The notes below the pieces were generated by a model, which saw only the letters and a list, made by a program, of their open reading frames with translations, was not told where the DNA came from and did not search any database. A program made the translations under genes and the position numbers. Positions 16,346-22,847 of a stretch of DNA of 32,033 bases are shown here, one piece after another. The DNA is from a virus. Numbering within the stretch: the stretch's first letter is position 1; the number at the start of each line of letters is the position of its first letter. Where the stretch lies: IMG/VR virus record IMGVR_UViG_3300021405_000040, positions 1-32,033 of that record. One strand, given 5' to 3'.

Positions 16346-16798
16346 ATGACGCACTCGATCGTTTCTAGGTTCCGGGCTCGCGCTGTGCTCGTTCCGCTCG
16401 GCGCGCTCGCGCTGATCGCTGGCAGCTCGACGGCCGCGTTCGCTGGCCAGACGCCGACCCCGGCGCCGATCGCCAGCTATGGCGCGCACCATCACGCGCC
16501 GAAGCATTGCGAGCTGGTCTTGCTGACCGGCTCGGCAGCCGACCACGACAACGCCGGGCAGGACGTCGGCGGCGGGTACGGCTCGCAGACCGCCGCGCCC
16601 GACTACGGCAGCAAGGGCAAGCCCGCCGCCGAGCGGGTCAAGGTCGAGCAACTCGCCGAAGTCTGCGAGCAGGGCGAGCATCTGACCGTGTTCGACGTGA
16701 CGCGCCCGTTCGCGCAGGAAACCGAGCCGACCCCGACCGGATACCCGGCGCCCGACTCGCCGAGCGCCTACGTGACCCCGGCGGCAAGCGCTAGCTAG
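16346..16798 (+). CDS. Secreted protein, unknown function
   Basis: A 150-residue protein with a clear signal peptide: basic start (MTHSIVSRFRAR), hydrophobic core (VLVPLGALALIAGSS) and an AFA cleavage motif before GQ, near residue 33. The mature part has a His cluster (GAHHHAPKHC) and two Cys (about residues 55 and 110) that could form a disulfide or, with the His residues, bind a metal. The C-terminus is Pro/Thr/Ser-rich. The gene stands alone between structured DNA and a strong terminator, as lysogenic-conversion or exclusion genes often do. Its ribosome site is GAAAGGA, 11 nt upstream. Function unknown. Confidence 0.8.
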   Translation: MTHSIVSRFRARAVLVPLGALALIAGSSTAAFAGQTPTPAPIASYGAHHHAPKHCELVLLTGSAADHDNAGQDVGGGYGSQTAAPDYGSKGKPAAERVKVEQLAEVCEQGEHLTVFDVTRPFAQETEPTPTGYPAPDSPSAYVTPAASAS

Positions 16799-16810
16799 CG
16801 CCCGACGACG

Positions 16811-16852
16811 GCGAGCCGCGCCCCGGAATTCCGCTCACGGGGCGCGGCTCGC
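16811..16852. terminator. Bidirectional terminator between convergent genes
   Basis: A perfect 14-bp stem (GCGAGCCGCGCCCC, 16811-16824, with its complement at 16839-16852) around a 14-nt loop. It sits between the rightward secreted-protein gene and the end of the leftward integrase operon, serving both. Confidence 0.85.
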
Positions 16853-16862
16853 TCGTGTCTGC

Positions 16863-17276
16863 TCACATATGCCGGGCGATCTTGTTAATCAGCTCGCCGG
16901 GCGACCACGCCGAGAATGTCGGCTCGCCGTGCGGCTCGGCGTCCGCGGGCCGGGCGAGCCATTCGACCCGGCCCGCCAGCGCGATAAACCAGACATGCCA
17001 GCGCCCGGCGAACCGCTCGTTTAGCTCGACCGCGCGCGCCAGCATCGCGCCGTAATTGAGAATCCCGGCGGGCACGCCGACGTCGTCGGCGAGCTGCCGC
17101 AGGGCATCGTCCATCGCCGCCCGGTAGGGGTCGAGCTGTTCGGCCGTGGGCTGGTCGTGCTCGGGACAGTAAGCGCGATCGACGTCGAGCCCGCTATCGG
17201 TCGCCGCGGTCGCGCCGATCAGGTGATGCCAGACGCCGCCGGTCAAGACGCAGAATCGGGGCTCGGGCTCGGTCAT
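16863..17276 (-). CDS. Unknown protein, last gene of the integrase operon
   Basis: A 137-residue protein from ATG 17276, overlapping the upstream stop (ATGA). The N-terminal part has possible metal ligands (FCVLTGGVWHHLIGA, then AYCPEHDQP). A helical middle (PYRAAMDDALRQLADDVGVP, then YGAMLARAVELNERFAG) leads to an aromatic strand (RWHVWFIALAGRVEWLARP). No family is recognised. Its place behind the integrase on the lysogenic strand makes expression in the prophage likely. Confidence 0.65.
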   Translation of the reverse strand: MTEPEPRFCVLTGGVWHHLIGATAATDSGLDVDRAYCPEHDQPTAEQLDPYRAAMDDALRQLADDVGVPAGILNYGAMLARAVELNERFAGRWHVWFIALAGRVEWLARPADAEPHGEPTFSAWSPGELINKIARHM

Positions 17277-17677
17277 AGCGCCCGCTCGATCCGATGGATA
17301 ACCGCGCGAATCCGGTTCTCTAGCCGCTCGGCCGCGGACCGGCCCGCTTGCTCGGCCGCAGGATGGAAGAAACCGGGCGACTCCAGCGCCCGCCCGAGCA
17401 TCCCGGCGAGCAACCGCCAATCGGGCAGACTCGGGAACCAAACCGGCTCGGCGACATGATCGCCCCGAAGCCGATCGACCGTCTCGGCGCCGAGCCGAAC
17501 CTGATAACCCTCGCGCAGATACTCGACCCCGGCCGTAAGCGCGTCGACCGGCTCGGCGAACACGAGAGTTTTCGGCGGCGACTGACCGCGCCAGATCAGC
17601 ACGCGATACTCGGGCCGCGCCGCGGCGGCGGCATCGCCGGTCGCGCGGCGCTGCGCCCCGAGCCCGTCGCGCTTCAC
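17273..17677 (-). CDS. Unknown protein, integrase operon
   Basis: A 134-residue protein from a GTG that overlaps the integrase stop (GTGA). After a basic Ala-rich start it shows EYRVLIWRGQSPPKTLVFAE and helices DALTAGVEYLREGYQVRLGA and LLAGMLGRALESPGFFHPAA, ending with an Arg/Glu-rich helix. No domain is recognised. It is coupled to the gene downstream by 4 nt, so the two are probably a functional pair. Confidence 0.65.
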   Translation of the reverse strand: MKRDGLGAQRRATGDAAAAARPEYRVLIWRGQSPPKTLVFAEPVDALTAGVEYLREGYQVRLGAETVDRLRGDHVAEPVWFPSLPDWRLLAGMLGRALESPGFFHPAAEQAGRSAAERLENRIRAVIHRIERAL

Positions 17678-18807
17678 GCCGCGCCCGCCCGCTGCGAGGT
17701 CGAGGCGGGCCGGGATAGCCGCGAAGCCATCAGCGCGTCCCGCTCGGCGTCGGCGTGCTCGTAACGCGCCGCCATGCGGTAATCAGAGTGCCCGAGACGG
17801 TGCATACGCTCTTTCAAGGTCGCGCCGTTCCGGGCGAGCCAAGTCGCGCCGGTATGCCGCAGGTCGTGAAAGTGGAAGCCGGGCAAGCCGACCTCGCCCC
17901 GCGCCCGGTTCCAATCCCGGTAAATTTTCGCGCTGTAGAGCTGCGCGCCGCTCGCCGCCGTGAACACGAGCGCATCACGGCCGGGGCCGACGTGCTCGGC
18001 CATATGGGCGGCGAGGTCGCCGACCAGATCGGGCGGCACGGCGACCGCCCGGCGACCCGCGGCAGACTTCGGCGGGCCGACGATCAGCTCGCCGTCGACC
18101 CGCGAGACTGACCGCCGGATACGGATCACGGCGCTACCGTTCCCGATCTCGACGTCGCGCCGCCGTAGCTCGGCCAGCTCGCCGAAGCGCAGCGAACAGT
18201 AAGCGCCGAGCATGACCAGCATTCGCCAGCTCGGCCGCATCGCATCGGCGAGCCGCTCGACCTGCTCGGGCGAAGCGGGCTCGGCGTCGACCGCCCGCCG
18301 CGGGTCGGCCGCGCCGCCCCGGACCCGGCACGGCGAACCCTCGCGCAACCCTTCATCGATCGCCGAGCGCATGATCGAGGCGAGCAAGCGGTAAGCGTTC
18401 GCCCGCGTGCCGCCGAGCCGCCGACCGTATGCGGCGTGCCAATCGTTCACCATCGCGACCGTAATCGAATCGACCCGGACCGGGCCGAAGGTCGGCAGCA
18501 AGTGCCCGTTAAGCAACCCGCGGTATTTGCTCGCCGTGTTCGCCGACAGACCGCCCGCGACTCGCTGCGCGATGATCCGGGCGGCGTACTCGCCGAAGAC
18601 CGGCACGGCCGACCGGCGGGCCGCGGCGGGCTCGGTCCAATCGCCGCGCCCGATCTCGGTCTGCATACGAGCGAGGAAAGCGCCCGCATCGCCTTTGGTC
18701 TGAAACGTGGTCGGCCCGTTATAGCGCTGGCCGCCGACCATGTACGTCGCTTGATACTTACCGCTCGGTAGCTTACGGATCGAGCCGAAGCGGGATCGGC
18801 GGCTCAT
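17674..18807 (-). CDS. int: Tyrosine-recombinase integrase
   Basis: A 377-residue protein. The N-terminal arm-binding domain has IRKLPSGKYQATYMVGGQRY. The SAM-like core-binding domain covers about residues 66-155 (SANTASKYRGLLNGHLLPTF). The catalytic domain carries the full active site: Arg207 (CSLRFGEL), Lys247 (GPPKSAAGRR), His314 and Arg317 (FHDLRHTG), His340 (RLGHSDY) and nucleophile Tyr349 (AARYEHA). It should recombine phage attP with a host attB. It overlaps the genes on both sides by 4 nt, in the middle of a leftward operon. No tRNA 3'-end-like sequence was found nearby to name the attachment core. Confidence 0.96.
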   Translation of the reverse strand: MSRRSRFGSIRKLPSGKYQATYMVGGQRYNGPTTFQTKGDAGAFLARMQTEIGRGDWTEPAAARRSAVPVFGEYAARIIAQRVAGGLSANTASKYRGLLNGHLLPTFGPVRVDSITVAMVNDWHAAYGRRLGGTRANAYRLLASIMRSAIDEGLREGSPCRVRGGAADPRRAVDAEPASPEQVERLADAMRPSWRMLVMLGAYCSLRFGELAELRRRDVEIGNGSAVIRIRRSVSRVDGELIVGPPKSAAGRRAVAVPPDLVGDLAAHMAEHVGPGRDALVFTAASGAQLYSAKIYRDWNRARGEVGLPGFHFHDLRHTGATWLARNGATLKERMHRLGHSDYRMAARYEHADAERDALMASRLSRPASTSQRAGAA

Positions 18808-19013
18808 GGCGCGAGTGCCAGAGGCATCGTGCCCGGCGTGCCCGGCGCGAGCCGGTCGGCGGCGGCGAACAGTAGGCCGATGCGCTTACTCGGCCGGGTT
18901 CCGTCTGGCCCGCCGATCGCCATCATTCGTAGCTCGGCGGCGAGGTCGGCGTCTGGCAGCACGAGCGCGGCGTCGTAGTGCCGCCGCGCGGCGGCGCGTG
19001 TCGCGCCGTTCAT
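18804..19013 (-). CDS. Small unknown protein upstream of int
   Basis: A 69-residue protein from ATG 19013, chosen because it overlaps the upstream stop (ATGA); the longer open frame would run into that gene. Helices AATRAAARRHYDAALVLPD-like (GATRAAARRHYDAALVLPDA) and AELRMMAIGGPDGTRPSKRI are visible. No domain is recognised. Its own stop overlaps the integrase ATG, so the two are translationally coupled. Confidence 0.6.
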   Translation of the reverse strand: MNGATRAAARRHYDAALVLPDADLAAELRMMAIGGPDGTRPSKRIGLLFAAADRLAPGTPGTMPLALAP

Positions 19014-19291
19014 GAGGTCACCCGAGCGAACGGGTCGGCGACCGCGCCCGCGGCGGCGAGCGCATCGCAGAGCGCGCAGACCGAGCCGGGCATAAAGCCG
19101 TCGTGCCCGTGTTCCTGGCACCATGCCGAATCCGGGTCGGTCGAGCCGACCGCGATCAACAGCACGCCGGGCAGCGCGCAGACTAGCGCGTTGACGTGTA
19201 TGAATTCCTGCGCTAGCTCGATCGTGCCGAACGCGCGCGACACGCGGTAGCGGTCGCCGCCCGCGTGATGGTAGTAGCTGACTTTGAACAT
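19010..19291 (-). CDS. First gene of the integrase operon, possible zinc protein
   Basis: A 93-residue protein from ATG 19291, chosen over upstream in-frame starts because the start-associated sequence GAAGGGACCAA lies just before it (19306-19296). FKVSYYHHAGGDRYRVSRAF is a beta hairpin, followed by a helix (IELAQEFIHVNALV). WCQEHGHDGFMPGSVCALC gives a Cys/His cluster (C-x3-H, C-x2-C) able to hold zinc. Function unknown; control of integration is a guess from position. Confidence 0.65.
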   Translation of the reverse strand: MFKVSYYHHAGGDRYRVSRAFGTIELAQEFIHVNALVCALPGVLLIAVGSTDPDSAWCQEHGHDGFMPGSVCALCDALAAAGAVADPFARVTS

Positions 19292-19295
19292 TGGT

Positions 19296-19306
19296 TTGGT
19301 CCCTTC
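19296..19306 (-). promoter_or_regulatory. Start-associated sequence GAAGGGACCAA, copy 2
   Basis: Minus-strand copy, with its end 4 nt before the ATG at 19291. It is identical to the copies at 467, 28583 and 30134. Confidence 0.75.
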
Positions 19307-19308
19307 CG

Positions 19309-19329
19309 CCGTGCGTAAACCGTGCGTAA
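19309..19329. repeat. Tandem CCGTGCGTAA operator-like repeats
   Basis: CCGTGCGTAA lies at 19309-19318 and again at 19320-19329, an 11-bp spacing that puts both on one face of the helix. They overlap the predicted start of the leftward transcript, a place for a repressor or an Xis-type protein. Confidence 0.6.
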
Positions 19330-19332
19330 CAC

Positions 19333-19361
19333 AGTCTAGCTTTGTGGTCTGTAGTGGTGCA
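19333..19361 (-). promoter_or_regulatory. Candidate promoter of the integrase operon
   Basis: On the minus strand TGCACC (19361-19356), 17 bp, then TAGACT (19338-19333). The -10 fits the actinobacterial TAnnnT rule; the -35 is weak. CACAGT (19330-19335) and ACTGTG (19361-19366) form an inverted repeat around it. Confidence 0.35.
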
Positions 19362-19396
19362 CTGTGGGTAACGCCGATGCGCACGAATCTATGCCC

Positions 19397-19528
19397 CGAC
19401 CTGCGCTTATGCCGTCTGACCTGCGGCGATGGGTATTCCCGTTAAGAGATGCGCAATATACGAACATCGCAGGTCAGACCCTATAGCCGCCGCCGCGTGC
19501 AACCTACGTGCGACACTCGCGCAGGTCG
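19397..19528. repeat. Inverted ACCTGCG motif array
   Basis: CGACCTGCGC (19397-19406) has its perfect complement GCGCAGGTCG at 19519-19528. Nested inside, GTCTGACCTGCG (19414-19425) has its complement CGCAGGTCAGAC at 19468-19479. This makes two inward-facing pairs of the same motif. Confidence 0.65.
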
Positions 19529-19561
19529 CCGAGCCCGCCCGAGCTGATCGCGCCGTATGGG

Positions 19562-19591
19562 TTGACGTGCGACGTCGCCGCGGCGTATTAG
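19562..19591 (+). promoter_or_regulatory. Candidate early promoter
   Basis: TTGACG (19562-19567), 18 bp, TATTAG (19586-19591): five of six and four of six matches to the housekeeping sigma consensus. It points right, toward the HTH gene at 19794, and would give a leader of about 195 nt containing the 65-bp tandem repeats. Confidence 0.5.
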
Positions 19592-19610
19592 TTGCTAGTG
19601 AGCGTTCGCG

Positions 19611-19740
19611 CTCGCCGCCGTACCGAGCCCGGCGTGATCGGCTCGCCGACCCTCGCGAGGTCACGTAGGCCAGACCTCGCCGCCGTACCGAGCCCGGCGT
19701 AACCGGCTCGCCTACCCTCGCCGGGTCGCGTAGGTCAGAC
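19611..19740. repeat. 65-bp tandem repeat, two units
   Basis: Units 19611-19675 and 19676-19740 start CTCGCCGCCGTACCGAGCCC and end CCAGAC or TCAGAC; seven of 65 positions differ. Each unit holds CGAGCC...GGCTCG with a 10-nt spacer (19624-19645 and 19689-19710), and unit 1 also has the palindrome CCTCGCGAGG (19651-19660). They lie in the predicted leader of the early transcript. Confidence 0.85.
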
Positions 19741-19793
19741 CCGAAGCGGTTACCCGCTTTGCTGACCGCCGACCCCGGATCGAGGGTTCACCT

Positions 19794-20060
19794 ATGCCGT
19801 CTCGCCGCCCGCCCGCGCCGCGCTGGGCGACCCTAGCCGAAGCCGCGATTTACTCGAAAGTGCCGCGCTCGACCCTGCGGCGATGGATCGCGCAGGGATT
19901 GCTACCGGCGAAGCGGCTCGGGCCGCGCCGAATACAGGTCGATCTAAACGATCTGGACGCGATGCGCCAGCCGATCCCGACCGCCGCGGTTGGGCAAACG
20001 GCAGACGACGAGCACGTCAAGTCTCGGCAAAGTGCGTTTGAACAGGCCGGGAATGGTTAG
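19794..20060 (+). CDS. Excisionase-like MerR/HTH_17 DNA-binding protein
   Basis: An 88-residue protein with GAGGG upstream (about 19782-19787). WATLAEAAIYSKVPRSTLRR then IAQGLLPAKRLGPRRIQVDL is a textbook winged helix-turn-helix of the excisionase/HTH_17 type: an L-x-E-A-A helix, an S-x-S-T-L-R-R-W recognition helix and a basic wing. It is the first gene of the rightward operon, opposite the integrase operon, so it may direct excision, act on the tandem repeats nearby, or both. The last ~30 residues are a polar tail. Confidence 0.8.
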   Translation: MPSRRPPAPRWATLAEAAIYSKVPRSTLRRWIAQGLLPAKRLGPRRIQVDLNDLDAMRQPIPTAAVGQTADDEHVKSRQSAFEQAGNG

Positions 20061-20130
20061 GGCCGCTAGCGGTCGCCGACCTGCTCGCTCGGCGGCGGGG
20101 TCTGGGACCAAGAGCACGAGCGGCGGCGGT

Positions 20131-20961
20131 ATGAGCGGCGGCACCGCGCCGACAACGGCGACGTTGTCCGGGTCGATCAAGCGCCGAAACTACGGCCGAA
20201 ACCACGGATACCGGATCGACGGCGTCAAGGTGCCCGGCGTGACCACGATCACGGGGCACTATAAGTCGGGCGCGCTGGCGAAGTATCCGGGCACGGCGAC
20301 CGCCGAATACGCCGTAAACAACTGGGATACCCTCGCCGCGATGGCGCCCGCCGACCGGCTCAAAGCGCTATACGCCGGGCAGTATGCCGAGCGGGACGCC
20401 GCCGCCGGGCGCGGAACCGAAGTGCATCGGGTCGCCGCCCGGATCGCCGCGGGCGAGGAAAACGTGCCCTACGCCGACGAGCTGGCCGGGCACGTCGAGG
20501 CATACCGCGATTTTCTCGACCGGCTAGAGCCGAAGGTGCTCGCGGTCGAGCTAGTGATCGGGAACCGCGCGCACCGCTATTGCGGGACGCTCGACCTGAT
20601 CGCCGATCTCGGCCCGATCGAGGTCGAGGGCGCGATCATCCCGCCCGCGCGCTGGCTGCTCGACGCCAAAACGAACCGCTCGGGCATCTGGCCAGAAACC
20701 GCGATGCAGGTCGCCGGTTACGCCGGGGCCGAGGTTTTCATCGCCGAAGACGGCACAGAGCGGCCGATGGAATGGCTAGAGGTCGAGCGCTGCGGCGCGG
20801 TCTGGATACGCGGCGACGGATGGGATCTCGTGCCGCTCGATACCGGCCCCGATGTGTGGCAAACGTTCACGTACCTAGCTTGGCTCTATCACCACGAGGA
20901 CGAGCGTAAGGAATGGGTGAGCGCTGCCGCCGGTCCGTTCGCGGCGGCGGCGCTCACATAA
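20131..20961 (+). CDS. RecB/Cas4-like PD-(D/E)XK exonuclease
   Basis: A 276-residue protein counted from ATG 20131. It matches the actinophage RecB-like nuclease family: GRGTEVHRVAARIAAGEE (His99), ELVIGNR (Glu140), YCGTLDLIADLG (Asp155), WLLDAKTNRSGIWPETAMQ (Asp178-x-Lys180, Gln193) and VAGYA (Tyr197). These are motifs I-IV of the PD-(D/E)XK fold. It should resect DNA ends to load the RecT partner encoded next. An in-frame ATG at 20053 overlaps the previous gene and would add 26 low-complexity residues. I prefer 20131 because family similarity begins with SIKRRNYGRNHGYRIDGVKV. Confidence 0.87.
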   Translation: MSGGTAPTTATLSGSIKRRNYGRNHGYRIDGVKVPGVTTITGHYKSGALAKYPGTATAEYAVNNWDTLAAMAPADRLKALYAGQYAERDAAAGRGTEVHRVAARIAAGEENVPYADELAGHVEAYRDFLDRLEPKVLAVELVIGNRAHRYCGTLDLIADLGPIEVEGAIIPPARWLLDAKTNRSGIWPETAMQVAGYAGAEVFIAEDGTERPMEWLEVERCGAVWIRGDGWDLVPLDTGPDVWQTFTYLAWLYHHEDERKEWVSAAAGPFAAAALT

Positions 20962-21048
20962 CCGCATATGCAGCGCGCGGGCCGGTCGCGCTGACACGCC
21001 CGGCCCGAGCGTAAGCCCAACCACCGTGGACGAGATTGGACTTGCAAG

Positions 21049-21114
21049 GTGACCATATCGCAGCTACCCGCGCATACCCGGATTAACCACGCCGACGCGC
21101 CGAGCCGCTCATGA
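21049..21114 (+). CDS. Possible 21-residue leader peptide before recT
   Basis: From GTG 21049 it reads MTISQLPAHTRINHADAPSR plus Ser. Its TGA overlaps the recT ATG (ATGA), as between real neighbours here. GATTGGA lies 8-14 nt upstream. It may exist only to couple translation to recT. The remaining spacer 20962-21048 shows nothing else. Confidence 0.35.
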   Translation: MTISQLPAHTRINHADAPSRS

Positions 21115-22175
21115 GCCCGGCCCGCCGCCAGCCGAACGACGCCGCGCTGCGCGAATGGGTCGCCGAGCTGGAAGCCGCCGCCAGCATCGCCCGCCAGCTC
21201 GCGCCGACCGCGTTTCTGCCCGACTCGCATCGCCGCTATCACATGGACGAGCGAGGGTTCCCGCTCAACGGGAAAGATGGGCGCGCATACCGGCTCGACG
21301 TCGAGGCGACCACGGCGACCGCCGCCGCCGCGATCATGACCGGGAAAGAACTAGGGCTCGACGTGATGGCTTCGCTTCGCTCGATCGCGATCATCAATAA
21401 CACGCCAGCCCTAAGCGCGCTCACGCTGCGCGCGATCCTACAGAACGCCGGTCACGATATTTGGGTCGTGGCCGAGAGCAACGCGACCCGCGCGATCGTG
21501 CGCGCCCGCCGCGCCGGAACCGACGACGTGCAACAGAGCGTATGGACACTCGACCGGGCGAAGACGCTCGGGCTCTATCCGGGCACCGAGCGCTCGCAAT
21601 GGCGGCGGCAGCCAACCGCGATGCTGGTCGCGCGGGCGACCGCCGAAGCGGCGCGATGGGTCGCCGCCGACGCGATTCTCGGTATCCCGTATGTCGCCGA
21701 GGAATTGACCGACCAGATCGAGGGCGCCGACCCGCTCGCGATCGAGGGCGGCGCCGCGGCGATCGAGGCGGGCAACGGCGAGGCGCCGGGCAGCAAACGC
21801 CGCCGCACGCAACGCAAGAGCCGCGCGGCGCTGCCCGCGCTGCCGAGCGGACCGCCGGGCGGGCAGCCGATCGCGCCGGTCGGCGAGCCCGAGCGCGCGG
21901 ATCTCGACGCCGAGCCCGAGTCGATCCGCAAACCGCAACTCGACCGGCTGCATATCGTGTTCCGCGAGCTGGGTTGGGACCGGGCGACCGCGCTCGCCCA
22001 TATCGCCGACTGGATCGGCCACAAGATCACGAGCACTAAGAATCTCACCGCGGACGAAGCGCATACGGTGCTCGGGAATGTCGGCGAGCTGCGCAAACTC
22101 GCAGGTCAAGAGGCGCCCGGCCAGGCCGCGGGCGCCGAAGACGTGCCGCTGCCCGATACCGAGCCGCCGCTATGA
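21111..22175 (+). CDS. recT: RecT-family single-strand annealing protein
   Basis: A 354-residue protein. Central features are those of the RecT/Redbeta-like actinophage family: ATAAAAIMTGKELGLDVMAS, LRSIAIINNTPALSALTLRA, ILQNAGHDIWVVAESNATRA, RRAGTDDVQQSVWTLDRAKT and QPTAMLVARATAEAARWVAA. A Lys/Arg-rich linker (KRRRTQRKSRAALPA) and a helical C-terminal domain (KPQLDRLHIVFRELGWDRAT) follow. It should anneal strands exposed by the upstream nuclease for phage recombination. Near the C-terminus APGQAAGAE is encoded by the dispersed hairpin repeat at 22112-22140. Confidence 0.88.
   Translation: MSPARRQPNDAALREWVAELEAAASIARQLAPTAFLPDSHRRYHMDERGFPLNGKDGRAYRLDVEATTATAAAAIMTGKELGLDVMASLRSIAIINNTPALSALTLRAILQNAGHDIWVVAESNATRAIVRARRAGTDDVQQSVWTLDRAKTLGLYPGTERSQWRRQPTAMLVARATAEAARWVAADAILGIPYVAEELTDQIEGADPLAIEGGAAAIEAGNGEAPGSKRRRTQRKSRAALPALPSGPPGGQPIAPVGEPERADLDAEPESIRKPQLDRLHIVFRELGWDRATALAHIADWIGHKITSTKNLTADEAHTVLGNVGELRKLAGQEAPGQAAGAEDVPLPDTEPPL
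22112..22140 (+). repeat. Dispersed 29-bp hairpin repeat, copy b
   Basis: One mismatch to the copy at 2668-2696; core CCCGGCCAGGCCGCG. It encodes the APGQA linker near the end of RecT. Confidence 0.75.
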
Positions 22176-22480
22176 TGACCGATGCGGCGCTCGCCGCCAT
22201 CGCCGAGCGGGTCGGTTTGTGGACCGATTACCGCGATATCGCTTCGCTGCGCGACGACGATCTGCGCGAGCTGCTCGCCGAGCTGGCCGACATGCGGCGG
22301 CAGCACTCGCACGACGTCGCGCTGCTCACGAGCTGCCGCCAGCGATACGCGGATCTCGACACCGAATATCGCACGCTCGCCGCGTGGGCGGACCGCTCGC
22401 CGCGCCGCCCCGCCGGGCGCGGGCTCGCCGCGGTCGCGACCGACCGCCAGCACGCCGCCGAGATCGGCGAGGCGCCATGA
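22172..22480 (+). CDS. Small coiled-coil protein, unknown
   Basis: A 102-residue protein from ATGATG at 22172, overlapping the recT stop. ADDDLRELLAELADMRRQHS-type heptads (DDLRELLAELADMRRQHSHD) suggest a coiled coil, followed by RYADLDTEYRTLAAWADRS. No domain is recognised. Four-base overlaps on both sides place it firmly in the operon. Confidence 0.6.
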   Translation: MMTDAALAAIAERVGLWTDYRDIASLRDDDLRELLAELADMRRQHSHDVALLTSCRQRYADLDTEYRTLAAWADRSPRRPAGRGLAAVATDRQHAAEIGEAP

Positions 22481-22641
22481 GCCGCCCGGTCGAGCCGCTC
22501 GCGATCCGGGCAACCCGGCTCGTCTGGTATCAGACCGACCGGCACTGTTCTATGTGCCATTGGCCCAACCCGTATTTTTGCGGGCCGCACTGCGCCGTAC
22601 CCGATTGGCCATACGCGAGGGCCGAGTTTTGGTCAAGCTGA
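22477..22641 (+). CDS. Small Cys4 zinc protein
   Basis: A 54-residue protein from ATG 22477 (ATGA overlap). RHCSMCHWPNPYFCGPHC gives Cys24, Cys27, Cys35 and Cys39 with nearby His28 and His38, a compact zinc-binding knot. It ends inside the first codons of the next gene. Function unknown; it is one of several Cys-rich small proteins near the two methylases. Confidence 0.6.
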   Translation: MSRPVEPLAIRATRLVWYQTDRHCSMCHWPNPYFCGPHCAVPDWPYARAEFWSS

Positions 22642-22847
22642 CCGGCGACCCGTGGGACGACGTGCCCGACGCCGAAGCGCCCGCGGCGTTCGCGGCGTGG
22701 TCGGCGATCCATTCGGGCGCGTGGGATCGGCATCTGCTCGTGCTGCGCGGCGCGATCAATGCCCGGCTGTTCGTCGTTAACGACCCGGCCGAGCGGCTCG
22801 GCGACGAGCCCGTGCCCTACTGGCCAGCCGCCGGGGCCGCGCCGTGA
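22629..22847 (+). CDS. Small conserved phage protein, TTG start
   Basis: A 72-residue protein. The best start is TTG 22629, with GAGG about 9 nt upstream and a 13-nt overlap with the previous gene; no ATG or GTG is available nearby. The body (VKLTGDPWDDVPDAEAPAAF, then AWDRHLLVLRGAINARLFVV) resembles a conserved actinophage ORF of unknown role. It ends in GTGA with the methylase start. Confidence 0.6.
   Translation: MVKLTGDPWDDVPDAEAPAAFAAWSAIHSGAWDRHLLVLRGAINARLFVVNDPAERLGDEPVPYWPAAGAAP

Larger units (their letters stand above)
19292..19793. promoter_or_regulatory. Divergent control region between int and early operons
   Basis: 502 bases without a convincing gene. The ORFs on both strands at 19407-19668 are Arg/Ser-rich and overlap repeats. 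From left to right it contains: the int-operon ribosome site; two CCGTGCGTAA copies; a leftward promoter candidate; four ACCTGCG/CGCAGGT motifs; a rightward promoter (TTGACG, TATTAG); and a 65-bp tandem repeat in the predicted leader. It is more A/T-rich than the flanking genes. It should hold the lysis-lysogeny switch. Confidence 0.75.

Noticed and set aside
19407-19668. Opposed ORFs of 79 and 85 codons in the control region
   Set aside because: No ribosome sites, Arg/Ser-rich composition, and the frames run through inverted and tandem repeats.
22629-22847. Longer open frame from 22182 through the small-protein genes
   Set aside because: The upstream part is an out-of-frame shadow of the coiled-coil and Cys4 genes; only the part after 22629 has a conserved-looking sequence.
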